A stretch of DNA of 64,000 nucleotides from UBA10349 sp003485905 (GTDB lineage: Bacteria; Pseudomonadota; Gammaproteobacteria; Arenicellales; Arenicellaceae), in the NCBI GenBank assembly GCA_943787185.1, contig CALSLL010000001.1, positions 186,001-250,000 on the forward strand. The letters are read 5' to 3'. The notes under the pieces were generated by a model that was given only the letters and a program-made list of their open reading frames with translations, did not search any database and was not told where the DNA came from. The stretch's first letter is position 1, and each line of letters opens with the position of its first letter. Below, piece by piece: positions 18,152 through 27,754 of this stretch. A program made the position numbers and the translations under genes.

Positions 18152-20498
18152 TCAAAAATTGTATTTGGCTTGTAATGTAACAGTACTTGGAGGGCCACCT
18201 GTCGCAATCACGTCAGTAAAAAAATGCACCATTCAAATCAATTCCAGGTCCGACCAATATCTCATTACCTAGATTCCTGCCAATTAGGTTGAGCGACCAT
18301 CTGTCGTCTAATGCAGACACCCCAAAGTAAGCATTCCACATCACGTACTTCTCTTGCCGCATTTCTTCTATGAACGTTCCATCAGTGTAATAGCCGTCTG
18401 AGCCCGACATGCTTACACCGGCAGTCAAAACGATAGAATCAGTTATCGGTACTGATGCATCAGCATAAACATTGAACGAATAGTCAGCCGCAAAAGGTGG
18501 GGAAAGCCCGCTTGCATCACAACTACCATCCCCATTACGTCGCAGTTTACTAGCGGGTCTGTCATTGCACTGGGCAGAGCGATGCTCATCGTAAACCGCA
18601 TCTAATAGCGACAAAGAGCCACCAACAGTTAACCAATCCGTTGCTAAAAAGCGGCCAGCAAACTCAATACCCTGGATATTTGCCTCACCGGCATTGCTTA
18701 CCCGCGCCCCACTCAATGTTATCGAGGTTACCTGTAAGTCTTCGTACTCACTCCTAAATACCGATGCATTCACTTCCGCTCGGCCATTTAATAATCGAGA
18801 CTTTATACCAGCTTCAAAAGCAACGACTGTTTCATCTTCAAATTGCATCTCAGCCGCACTGACAATAAAAGATGAACTCAAGCCACCAGTTTTTGCCCCG
18901 CTGGCGATACGGGCGAACAACATGCTGTTATCGCTATAGTTCCAGTTCGCAGAGATTTCAGGCAAAAAGTGATTGGAATCAATATCGCGACCAGAATTAG
19001 ACGTATTTTCAACCGTGGAAAAGAATATGCCGTCTAAACCAACTGCGCGCATAAAAGCATCAATTCTTGCGCACGAGCCTGCTCCATCGGGATCGTGCAC
19101 AATATTTAGTCCATCGCTCGCAACGCCGCAGGCGCGACTTCGTTCCACAAATTTATCTTCTTCTATATAACGCGCCCCCAAGGTGATATTGAAACTGTCC
19201 GACAAATTAAATGTAACGTTGCCAAATATGGACCACGATCTCTGGTCAATACTTAAGTTAGCCGCTCCAAATGGAATGTCCCACTCTCCGCCAGGCCCGT
19301 TTGAGAGCCCAAATAATGGTCCAAATCTCTGAAACACTCCTGCTTGTTGAAGGAAAGTAGGAATGCTGGCGCCCCGGTCGGCAGTATTTGAATCTTGAGC
19401 ATACACACCCAGAACGTAATTGATCCTTTCAGTACCGGGGGAAGCTAAGCGCAATTCCATTGTAGTTTGATCAAAATCCTCAAAACCAAAGCTATCAGCG
19501 CTCATCGCGTGCTCACCGCTGGGTAATAAAGCACCGCTGTCAAAATCATTACCCAAGGTATGCTCAAATGTACTATGCGACAGTATTCCAGTGAGCGTGT
19601 GTGCCCCAATCGCATAATCCGCTGATACTACGGCACTGTACCTTTCACTCTTAAATCCCGGTTCGTCTAAGGTGCCAGTCAGTAATAATGCTGGGGTGTT
19701 GTATTCGTAGGCATTTCTTAACTTTTCTGTTTCAGGATCAATTTGTTCCGTCAGGTTCCCTTTAAACAAGATATCGTGAAAATCAATCTTGGCATTCACC
19801 GTCAAATCCTCACTGGCCGCCCACACCAAACTCAACCGTCCAGAGGTGTTTTCCTCATCGCCACCCGGTCCGGAATTAGTCGTAAAGTAACCTTTAGTAT
19901 CATCGTGTTTTAACACAAGCCGGGCACCCAGAGTTTCGCTCAAGCCTCCCCCCAAAACCGCGGTTGCGCTATTACTCGAAAATTCCAGTTCATGCTCAAG
20001 CTTTAGACTGCCTTCAAATTTGTCACCCGGATGATTACTAGCAGAAACTATATTTATTGCGCCTGCGGTGGCATTTACGCCGAACAGTAAAGCTTGTGGT
20101 CCACGTAAAATCTCTACGCGTTCTACATCCAAAAACGAATTGTAATATTGCTTACTCCGAGGCTTATACAGCCCATCGACATACATCGAAACAGCTTGCT
20201 CCATTCCACGCTGGCCGGCCGGCGAACCTATTCCTCTCAAGGTAATATTTTTGTCGGCAGGCGCAGTCATCACAGTTAGGTTCGGAACAGCAGTGGACAG
20301 TTTGGTTATATCCGAAGCAGCCAAACGATTTAGCTGCTCAGCCGTCAGGACCTCGACAGAGATTGGAATATCATGAATATTTTGCGCTCGCTTGGTTGCA
20401 CTAACCACAACCTCTTCAAGTACTTATCCTTCAGCTGCGATGCTGACTAGCATGCAAATTACGCTGCTCAATAGCAAACCAACTGAATCAGTCTTCAT
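18152..20498 (-). pseudogene. TonB-dependent receptor with a nonsense codon in the leader and a 3' frameshift
   Basis: An outer-membrane TonB receptor of about 780 residues. Plug motifs are DIPISVEVLTAEQL, NITLRGIGSPAG and VERVEILRGPQALLFGVNAT; the barrel follows with many FG/YSFN-type strands (for example LPEISANWNYSDNSMLFARI). The signal peptide begins at ATG 20498 (MKTDSVGLLLSSVICMLVS) but codon 25 is TAA (20426-20424) where CAA is expected; after it the frame resumes as VLEEVVVSATKRA. At the 3' end a run of seven T (minus strand) shifts the frame; with six, the protein would end in LQAKYNF, a proper outer-membrane beta-signal. The long intact barrel implies recent loss or errors. Confidence 0.85.
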
Positions 20499-20761
20499 AA
20501 GTCTCCGTAAAAAAATGGCCGTCAGCTTTGCTGGGCAATCAATAATTATAATTCATGTCCCCTAATCAGGGCTAATTAAGTAACAATCTTCGAAATTATC
20601 AAATATAATTCTTTTTTATCGTTTATTTAATTCTACTTGTTTTGAGGCTGTTCTTGCCCACTGGAATTGCGACTCAAAGACAAAGAAAATAATCGCTGCG
20701 ACAATAGATTTAACGATCCTAACAATAAAAAAAAGTACGTCACAACTATTCGGTTAATCCA

Positions 20762-20995
20762 ATGCAACAAACCATCGTCCAACAGGGTCTAGATCTAATG
20801 CTATACGGCATGGGAACAGTCTTTGTTTTTTTATGCTGCATGATTGGGGTAACCACTCTGATGTCGCGTTTTGCTCAGCAATGGCCTGACGAGCTACCTG
20901 AAGGCTCTACAAAGTCGTTAAGTGTCGATAAAACAACTGCCGCGGTCATCCAACAAGCCGTAGCACAACACCGGAAAAAACTGAATATTTCATAA
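20762..20995 (+). CDS. oadG: Oxaloacetate decarboxylase gamma subunit
   Basis: A 77-residue subunit with one N-terminal membrane helix (LMLYGMGTVFVFLCCMIGVTTLM) and a short polar C-terminus, the standard OadG layout. It holds the Oad complex together and in relatives binds Zn2+ through C-terminal residues. The stop codon TAA shares its final A with the ATG of oadA (1-nt overlap). Confidence 0.9.
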   Translation: MQQTIVQQGLDLMLYGMGTVFVFLCCMIGVTTLMSRFAQQWPDELPEGSTKSLSVDKTTAAVIQQAVAQHRKKLNIS

Positions 20996-22761
20996 TGAAT
21001 AAACCGTTAAAACTAACCGAGGTGGTTCTTCGTGATGCCCACCAATCGTTATTCGCTACCCGCCTGCGTATTGACGATATGTTACCAATTGCTGAAAAAC
21101 TCGATGCAATAGGATTTTGGTCCATAGAGAGTTGGGGTGGAGCAACATTTGATTCTTGTATTAGATATCTCGGCGAAGATCCTTGGGATCGAATTCGGCA
21201 GTTAAAACAAGCGATGCCTAATACTCCACAGCAAATGCTACTGCGCAGTCAAAACCTACTCGGGTACCGTCACTATGCAGACGACGTAGTAGACAAGTTT
21301 ATCGAACGGTGTGCGATTAATGGTGTCGATGTGTTTCGTGTTTTTGATGCGATGAACGATGTCCGCAACATGAAGCACTCCTTGCAAGCGGTGGTCAATA
21401 ATGGAAAGCACGCTCAAGGTACTATTTCATATACCCTCAGCCCGGTACACAATATTGAGGGCTGGGTCGACATGGCTCGCAAGCTTGAGGATTTTGGCGC
21501 GCATTCGCTTTGTATAAAGGATATGGCCGGCTTGCTAAAACCGTATACCGGCTTCGAGCTGGTAACACAATTAAAGGCCGCGTTGGATATACCTATTCAA
21601 TTACATGCACACGCGACCACCGGCCTATCGACGGCAACGATTGTAAAATGTGTCGAAGCAGGCATTGACGTAGTTGATACGTCAATTTCTTCCATGTCGA
21701 TGACTTATGGACACTCACCGACGGAAGCTATTGTTTCTATCATGCAGGAAACTGAACGCGACACTGGCCTCGCAATCGAACCGCTAGAGGATATCGCTGC
21801 TTATTTCCGCGAAGCACGTAAAAAATATTCTAAATTTGAAGGTTCCTTGCGTGGCGTCGACTCACGTATATTGATTGCGCAAGTACCCGGTGGAATGCTC
21901 ACCAATATGGAGGGTCAGTTACGTGAACAAAACGCCGCTGAAAAATTTGACGAAGTCCTCGCTGAAATTCCACGAGTTCGTGAAGATCTTGGATTTATTC
22001 CACTAGTTACCCCCACTTCTCAAATTGTTGGCACACAAGCCGTCCTTAATGTTTTAACGGGTGAACGCTACAAGAACATATCCAAAGAAACTGCTGGTGT
22101 TTTGAAAGGCGAATACGGTGCAACCCCTGCACCAGTCAATAAAGAACTACAGCAGCAAGTACTTGATGGTAACGAAGCCATAACTTGCCGGCCAGCGGAT
22201 CTGCTTGAACCAGAAATGGAAAGCCTCAGCGAAGAACTTAGAGGTATAGCAGCTAGCAAGTCGATCAAACTAAGCGATGGGGAAGAAGAAGTTGACGACG
22301 TATTAATCTATGCGTTGTTCCAACAAATTGGGCTGCGCTTTCTGGAAAACAGAAATAATCCTGAGGCCTTTGAACCACACCCCGCCATAGAAGCCGCTGG
22401 TGTAGTCACCGACAGCGCAGGAAACGAAGTTTATACCGTTGAAGTTGAAGGAAAAAGTTACACCGTCAAGGTCGCAAACGGCGGTGATATTAGCGTAATT
22501 GCTCCAGCATCAGCGCCAACCAACGCCACTGCAGCCGTCGTTAGCACTGGTGAAGCAATTCCTGCTCCACTTGCAGGCAACGTATTTAAAGTTGAAGTCA
22601 CGGTGGGACAACAAGTTAGTGAAGGCGACACCATTCTTATCCTCGAAGCGATGAAAATGGAAACATCGATTAGCGCGCCACGTGATGGCACAGTGGTCAG
22701 CATTGAGGCGCATGAAGGAAATGCTGTCTCAGTTGGCGATACGCTCCTGACCCTTTCCTAA
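20995..22761 (+). CDS. oadA: Oxaloacetate decarboxylase alpha subunit (biotin-carrying carboxyltransferase)
   Basis: A 588-residue carboxyltransferase: it moves CO2 from oxaloacetate to biotin. Residues ~1-260 form the TIM barrel with VVLRDAHQSLFATR, ESWGGATFDSCIRYL and LHAHATTGLSTA (metal-binding His pair). A conserved PYC/OadA domain follows, then an Ala/Pro linker (~500-520) and a C-terminal biotinyl domain with the biotin lysine in EAMKMETSI. It is coupled to OadG before it and OadB after it by 1-nt overlaps. OadB then decarboxylates carboxybiotin and pumps Na+. Confidence 0.95.
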   Translation: MNKPLKLTEVVLRDAHQSLFATRLRIDDMLPIAEKLDAIGFWSIESWGGATFDSCIRYLGEDPWDRIRQLKQAMPNTPQQMLLRSQNLLGYRHYADDVVDKFIERCAINGVDVFRVFDAMNDVRNMKHSLQAVVNNGKHAQGTISYTLSPVHNIEGWVDMARKLEDFGAHSLCIKDMAGLLKPYTGFELVTQLKAALDIPIQLHAHATTGLSTATIVKCVEAGIDVVDTSISSMSMTYGHSPTEAIVSIMQETERDTGLAIEPLEDIAAYFREARKKYSKFEGSLRGVDSRILIAQVPGGMLTNMEGQLREQNAAEKFDEVLAEIPRVREDLGFIPLVTPTSQIVGTQAVLNVLTGERYKNISKETAGVLKGEYGATPAPVNKELQQQVLDGNEAITCRPADLLEPEMESLSEELRGIAASKSIKLSDGEEEVDDVLIYALFQQIGLRFLENRNNPEAFEPHPAIEAAGVVTDSAGNEVYTVEVEGKSYTVKVANGGDISVIAPASAPTNATAAVVSTGEAIPAPLAGNVFKVEVTVGQQVSEGDTILILEAMKMETSISAPRDGTVVSIEAHEGNAVSVGDTLLTLS

Positions 22762-23927
22762 TGCAAGAGCTGCTAGGTTTATGGCAAGACACTGGTCTTG
22801 CACAAATGCAAATTGGCCAAGCGGCCATGATGTTAATTGGTTGTCTGCTTCTATATTTGGCCATAGCCAAAAAGTTCGAACCTCTATTACTCGTCCCAAT
22901 AGGCTTTGGGACGCTGCTGGTTAACATCCCAGGCGCGGGATTTGATTTAGCCCCTGTTTATGATGTGTCAGGTGCAATGCTCGCCCCAGGCGGATTGCTC
23001 TACTACATCTACCATGTTGGAATTGAAACAGGCATGTTTCCATTGCTTATATTTATGGGCGTTGGCGGGATGACTGATTTTGGCCCGCTTCTGGCAAACC
23101 CTCGCACCTTACTGCTCGGTGCAGCGGCGCAATTTGGAATTTTTGCCACGGTTATCGGCGCCGTGGGACTAACGGCTCTCGGTATATTTGATTTTAGTAT
23201 TCAGGACGCCGCATCGATTGGCATTATTGGCGGTGCAGATGGTCCTACTGCCATCTTTGTAACGAGCAAATTATCACCCGATATACTTGGACCTGTGGCT
23301 GTAGCTGCATATTCGTATATGGCACTGGTCCCTATTATTCAGCCACCAATCATGCGCGCACTCACCACCAAGGAAGAACGCGAAATCAAAATGGAGCAGT
23401 TACGGCCCGTTGGCAAAATTGAACGCATTTTATTCCCGTTGGTATTGCTCGTCATGGTAGCGTTGTTTCTTCCTACTGCCGCTCCACTACTTGGTATGTT
23501 TTGCTTTGGCAATTTAATGAAAGAGTGCGGGGTTGTAGATCGTTTGAACAATACCACGCAAAACGCGCTTATAAATACCGTAACTATATTTCTGGGCCTA
23601 GGTGTCGGTTCGAAAATGAGCGCTGACAAATTTTTAAATTTTGAAACCTTGGGCATTTTATTGCTTGGTGCCATCGCCTTTTGTATTGGTACCGCATGTG
23701 GCGTACTACTCGCCAAACTCATGAATAAGTTTTCTAAAAACCCCATCAACCCATTAATCGGATCTGCCGGCGTATCTGCAGTGCCTATGGCTGCGCGGGT
23801 ATCTAATAAAGTCGGGCTAGAAGCCAACCCACAGAACTTTTTGCTAATGCACGCTATGGGGCCAAACGTGGCTGGAGTAATTGGGTCTGCAATCGCAGCG
23901 GGCGTGATGTTATCTTTGGTTGGTTAA
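22761..23927 (+). CDS. oadB: Oxaloacetate decarboxylase beta subunit (Na+-pumping membrane subunit)
   Basis: A 388-residue polytopic membrane protein that decarboxylates carboxybiotin and exports Na+. Conserved features include GFGTLLVNIPGA near the start, PLLIFMGVGGMTDFGP with the essential Asp, SIGIIGGADGPTAI, and the C-terminal NPLIGSAGVSAVPMAARVSNKVG. The Asp and Ser/Thr residues of the Na+ path (GGADGPT, SAGVSAVPM) are present. Last gene of oadGAB; a ~150-bp gap containing an inverted repeat separates it from the next gene. Confidence 0.95.
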   Translation: MQELLGLWQDTGLAQMQIGQAAMMLIGCLLLYLAIAKKFEPLLLVPIGFGTLLVNIPGAGFDLAPVYDVSGAMLAPGGLLYYIYHVGIETGMFPLLIFMGVGGMTDFGPLLANPRTLLLGAAAQFGIFATVIGAVGLTALGIFDFSIQDAASIGIIGGADGPTAIFVTSKLSPDILGPVAVAAYSYMALVPIIQPPIMRALTTKEEREIKMEQLRPVGKIERILFPLVLLVMVALFLPTAAPLLGMFCFGNLMKECGVVDRLNNTTQNALINTVTIFLGLGVGSKMSADKFLNFETLGILLLGAIAFCIGTACGVLLAKLMNKFSKNPINPLIGSAGVSAVPMAARVSNKVGLEANPQNFLLMHAMGPNVAGVIGSAIAAGVMLSLVG

Positions 23928-24073
23928 ACCAAAAGCTACAGAAGGTAATCAACAATAGAATTAGGGTAACTGCCACTCAGGTGGGCCCCACGTGGCAACC
24001 ACTGCAAATTAGAACCTAGTACCCAATAAACTAGCAAGCACGACTGTAACTCCACACCGCTCGAGATATTTTT

Positions 24074-24925
24074 ATGAAACTATGCACGTTCACACACCAA
24101 GGGATCAATGGCTTCGGTGTTATCGAAAACGATCAGGTCATCGATTTAACCCCCGTGCTGAAAAAAGAAGGCGTTAGCGGATTGCTCGGTGTTATCGAGT
24201 CCGACCTGCTAGGTGCTTGTGAAGATTTAGCCCAATCCAGTAATAACCGATACTCCATCGCCGATATACAATTTGAACCGGTAATTCCAAACCCAGGAAA
24301 GATTATTTGCGTTGGCGTTAATTATGAGGCCCACAAAATAGAAACTGGCCGCCCTGATTACGTCCACCCTACTTTATTTACTCGCTATCCCGAGAGCCAA
24401 ATTGGGCATCTGCAACCGATGTTAAGACCACCTGAAACCGACCAACTCGATTTTGAAGGCGAACTAGCTGTAATTATAGGAAAACCGGGCAGACGAATAG
24501 CGCAGGAAGATGCTCTATCGCATATCGTAGGCTACTCATGCTACAACGATGGCAGCGTGCGGGACTGGCAAAAACACACGGCCCAATTTCTCCCTGGTAA
24601 AAGCTTCGTTGGTACCGGTGCCTTTGGCCCGTGGATGGTCACAGCCGATGAGATAACTGACCCCACACAATTGGACCTCTCGACTCGTTTAAATGGCGAG
24701 GTAGTTCAATCATCTAGCACTGATTTAATGATCAACAGCATTCCCGTGCTAATCGAGTATATATCCACGATATTTCCGCTAAATCCAGGCGATGTCATCG
24801 TAACAGGGACTCCGGGAGGCGTTGGTGCACGACGAACCCCACCATTATTCATGCATGATGGCGATGTCGTTGAAGTTGAGATCAGTCAGATAGGTGTACT
24901 ACGCAATACAGTACGAGAAGAGTAA
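24074..24925 (+). CDS. Fumarylacetoacetate hydrolase-family enzyme
   Basis: A 283-residue enzyme of the FAH/2-oxo-hept-3-ene-dioate hydratase/acylpyruvase superfamily. GKIICVGVNYEAHKIE, then LDFEGELAVIIGKPGRRI and YSCYNDGSVRDWQ, give the metal-binding Glu-Glu-Asp set; IVTGTPGGVGARRTPPLFMHDGD is the conserved C-terminal loop. Oxaloacetate tautomerase or decarboxylase activity is known in the family, which would suit its position next to oadGAB, but aromatic-pathway hydrolysis is equally possible. It is followed 230 bp later by a GntR regulator that may control it. Confidence 0.88.
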   Translation: MKLCTFTHQGINGFGVIENDQVIDLTPVLKKEGVSGLLGVIESDLLGACEDLAQSSNNRYSIADIQFEPVIPNPGKIICVGVNYEAHKIETGRPDYVHPTLFTRYPESQIGHLQPMLRPPETDQLDFEGELAVIIGKPGRRIAQEDALSHIVGYSCYNDGSVRDWQKHTAQFLPGKSFVGTGAFGPWMVTADEITDPTQLDLSTRLNGEVVQSSSTDLMINSIPVLIEYISTIFPLNPGDVIVTGTPGGVGARRTPPLFMHDGDVVEVEISQIGVLRNTVREE

Positions 24926-25153
24926 ACGGGTAAATTAACGCCGGGCTCCTCTCAAATTTATTATTGGAAATTACTCGTTCTTGTTACGTGAACATTTTTC
25001 CCATTTTATATAAAAAGCTAGAATTGATTAACAATCGGGCTCTTTCGCTAATTTACATCAAAATTCCGTAAATATTTCATATTGTCGATAAAATAAGGTT
25101 AATATCCAGATTAACAATATATCGAAAATTTTGGAGCAACTACGGAAAATATT

Positions 25154-25837
25154 GTGGCAACTGACACTTCTAACTCTATAGATTCAAATCACTCATCTTC
25201 AGCTTACGAGAGACTCGAGCAGGATATTCTTACCGGACACTTAAAACCAGGTGAACGGCTTCGCTTAAAAGAATTAATCGAAACCTACAACACTGGAAAT
25301 AGCCCAATGCGAGAGGCTTTAAGCCGGTTATCAGCTAGAGGTTTGGTTGTTCGAGAAGAGAATCGTGGATTTAGCGTGCCGCACGCTTCCAAGGAAAGTT
25401 TAAAGGAATTACTAAAAACTCGTTGCTGGCTCGAAGAGATAGGCTTACGTGAATCGATTACCGCTGGAGGTAGCGAATGGGAAGAAGGCATCGTTTTGGC
25501 ATTTCATTGGCTCCATCAGGCAACCAATAGCGATGAGTCCTCCAGTGGCCGAAAATCTCCCAAGTGGTCTAAATATCACCTAGGGTTTCATGTCGCGCTA
25601 ATCTCTGCATGTGAATCAAGTATTTTGATTGATTTTTGCACACAACTACAAGGGCGCAGCTTTCGCTATTCTAACTTGGCTAAAATTAGCAAACACGCGG
25701 GTCGAAATGAACTGGAAGAACATCGAGAAATAAAGGATGCCACATTAAACCGAGACGCAGATTTAGCTGTTAGCAAACTACATAAACACTACACCACTAC
25801 GTTGGAAATACTTCTGGCTAGCGATAGGTTTGACTGA
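25154..25837 (+). CDS. GntR-family transcriptional regulator (FCD-type)
   Basis: A 227-residue regulator: N-terminal winged helix (YERLEQDILTGHLKPGERL, NTGNSPMREALSRLSARGLV) and a C-terminal all-helical effector domain with the FCD pattern (TRCWLEEIGLRESI, HLGFHVALISAC, EEHREIKDATLNRD) that typically binds an organic acid and a metal. The start is GTG at 25154; no ATG fits the conserved N-terminus. Likely ligand is a carboxylic acid related to the neighbouring FAH hydrolase or oadGAB (inference). Confidence 0.9.
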   Translation: MATDTSNSIDSNHSSSAYERLEQDILTGHLKPGERLRLKELIETYNTGNSPMREALSRLSARGLVVREENRGFSVPHASKESLKELLKTRCWLEEIGLRESITAGGSEWEEGIVLAFHWLHQATNSDESSSGRKSPKWSKYHLGFHVALISACESSILIDFCTQLQGRSFRYSNLAKISKHAGRNELEEHREIKDATLNRDADLAVSKLHKHYTTTLEILLASDRFD

Positions 25838-25948
25838 TTCAGCTACTAGCAGTAGGTTCAAATAACCCTCCACTCAGTGCGGTCCAATATAAGAAAATTC
25901 CGGCTAATATTCTTGTCAGCCAGAAATTAAAGATAGGATTAACCGTAG

Positions 25949-27688
25949 CTACTTTATCAGCGGTCGGCCATCGGCAGGATTGATGCCGTTGTGAAAGCCA
26001 CCTTGGTCACGTACTACGTGACCCACACCGTTCTCGTCATATTGAACCCACACTAAACCATGTGGGTTTCCACGCTGTGGCATGTCGATAACTTTCAGCT
26101 GTTCTTTGGTAGCAGCATCAAACACATAGATTCGACCTTCGCCGTTACTGGTAACCCACATTTCTTTCCCATCAGGAGAGAGCAGCACGTGGTCAGCCTG
26201 ATACCCTGAGAAAACAGTATCCAATCCTCGGCCAGATTCTGTGTCCACGACCGTTAAGGTTCGCCCAAGTGCGCCAGTAGCTTCACCTTTATTTGAAACC
26301 CAAAGTTCAGTTTCATCCGCATTTAGAGTCCCACCATACGGGCCAATACCGGTTGGCGTAGACCACTCAATAGCACCCGTCGAATTATTGATTTTAGTGA
26401 CATTTGCAGAACCGGCAGCGGGAACATAAAGATAATCGCTAGCGGAATCAATAATCACCCAATCGCCACGAACTCCACGAAAAGGATATTCCGCGACTAC
26501 TTCCCAGGTCTCCGGGTCGAGCTTGGTGACCCAATAGGGCAATGAAGCAGTTAATTGCCCGCTAGCCACGCCCATTGCACCGCCGAGTTCACCACCTTCA
26601 TGGCCCGGCTGCATCAATATATAGATAAACTCATTGTCAGTGTAAGCAGTATAAGTACTTCCACCAAGGTCTTCGGCCCGAACTCCACCAATAATCTGAT
26701 CCGTTTCCGGGTCAAACAGAAAAACATTCAGCCCACCTGGAATCGCAATAAAGGTATCAATCAATAAATATTTATCTTGGAATATCTGTGCGTGGTGCAT
26801 GCGCCCACCCACCTCTAATTGCTTTATTGGTTTTAAAGTGAGCGCGTCGACTTTAAGTAAGGTCGCCGGTGTTCGTAACTGAACTGGCCCGAGAGAATCC
26901 ATCGGCACAGCGCCGCTTGGCCCTATAATATAGACGTAGCGAGCATCGGGACTCAGCACCGTAGTATGCACCGAACCACGTAATTCTTCCGGCATAGCCC
27001 CCACCACGAGAACTTCTTTGGAGTCAGCATCGCCTACTACAACCTGGGTGTAATTTGAAGGTTCGACTTCTCGTGCACGACGAGCTGTAGTGCCAGTATT
27101 CTGATAGAAATAAGTCTTGCCCGGCTCTGGGCTAAACACTGCTTCACCATTTTCATAGGTAGCAAGTTCAGTCACCTGGTACTCTTGCTTTAAACTTCCG
27201 GTCTTAGCCTTTCGCTCCCAATCGTCGATAACCGTATCAAACGACTGTATCTCAAGCACTTTTTTATCACGTGCCGACAATGCAAAAACCGTCGCTTCTG
27301 CCTTCGAATCGAGCATCGCTGTTAGCTCAGTACGCCATCCATTTACGTCGTCCACACTCGTAGCATTCCCACCCAACTCTCGTATGTAAACCGACAGTGC
27401 CAACAGATCGTCAACGCTAGGGTTTAACTCACTAACAATAACAGCCATTTGTGGGTTGGAGTCTAACTGCTCCTGAATATCCAAAGGTGTTGGCCCGTGA
27501 AGCAAAGTTGGCCCTACTCCCCCTGACGCATCGTCAGAATGACATACCCAGCATGAAACTCGCTCAAAGTAGAGTTCTTTGCCCTTGACACCCATTGCTT
27601 CAAGATCGGTAGTTCCATCCTGTGCGAATACTGTGTTTGAAAAAAGGATTATTAATCCTACTAGCGTGAAGACTTGTTTACTTTTCAT
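25949..27688 (-). CDS. Exported cytochrome c / beta-propeller protein (paralogue 1)
   Basis: A 579-residue periplasmic protein: signal peptide (MKSKQVFTLVGLIILFSNTVFAQ), one c-type haem domain (RVSCWVCHSDDASGGVGPTL; the Met ligand is probably within the following 60 residues), a helical linker, then a seven-bladed YVTN/YncE-like propeller with repeats such as SPDARYVYIIGPSG, DHVLLSPDGKEMWVTSNGEG and RIYVFDAATKEQLKVI. The C-terminus is RDQGGFHNGINPADGRPL. Function unknown: perhaps electron transfer coupled to a propeller-bound substrate, as in nitrite or amine dehydrogenases. A ribosome site GGAG precedes the ATG. A near-identical gene follows upstream of it on the same strand. Confidence 0.85.
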   Translation of the reverse strand: MKSKQVFTLVGLIILFSNTVFAQDGTTDLEAMGVKGKELYFERVSCWVCHSDDASGGVGPTLLHGPTPLDIQEQLDSNPQMAVIVSELNPSVDDLLALSVYIRELGGNATSVDDVNGWRTELTAMLDSKAEATVFALSARDKKVLEIQSFDTVIDDWERKAKTGSLKQEYQVTELATYENGEAVFSPEPGKTYFYQNTGTTARRAREVEPSNYTQVVVGDADSKEVLVVGAMPEELRGSVHTTVLSPDARYVYIIGPSGAVPMDSLGPVQLRTPATLLKVDALTLKPIKQLEVGGRMHHAQIFQDKYLLIDTFIAIPGGLNVFLFDPETDQIIGGVRAEDLGGSTYTAYTDNEFIYILMQPGHEGGELGGAMGVASGQLTASLPYWVTKLDPETWEVVAEYPFRGVRGDWVIIDSASDYLYVPAAGSANVTKINNSTGAIEWSTPTGIGPYGGTLNADETELWVSNKGEATGALGRTLTVVDTESGRGLDTVFSGYQADHVLLSPDGKEMWVTSNGEGRIYVFDAATKEQLKVIDMPQRGNPHGLVWVQYDENGVGHVVRDQGGFHNGINPADGRPLIK

Positions 27689-27754
27689 AATTACTCCAGA
27701 AAACGCGATAAAAACTATCCAAATACAAATTTGAGCGAAAAAATTAGATCGAGG

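Noticed and set aside
23971..23997. Hairpin TGCCAC...GTGGCA after oadB as a terminator
   Set aside because: No T-run follows; an mRNA or protein-binding role cannot be judged.
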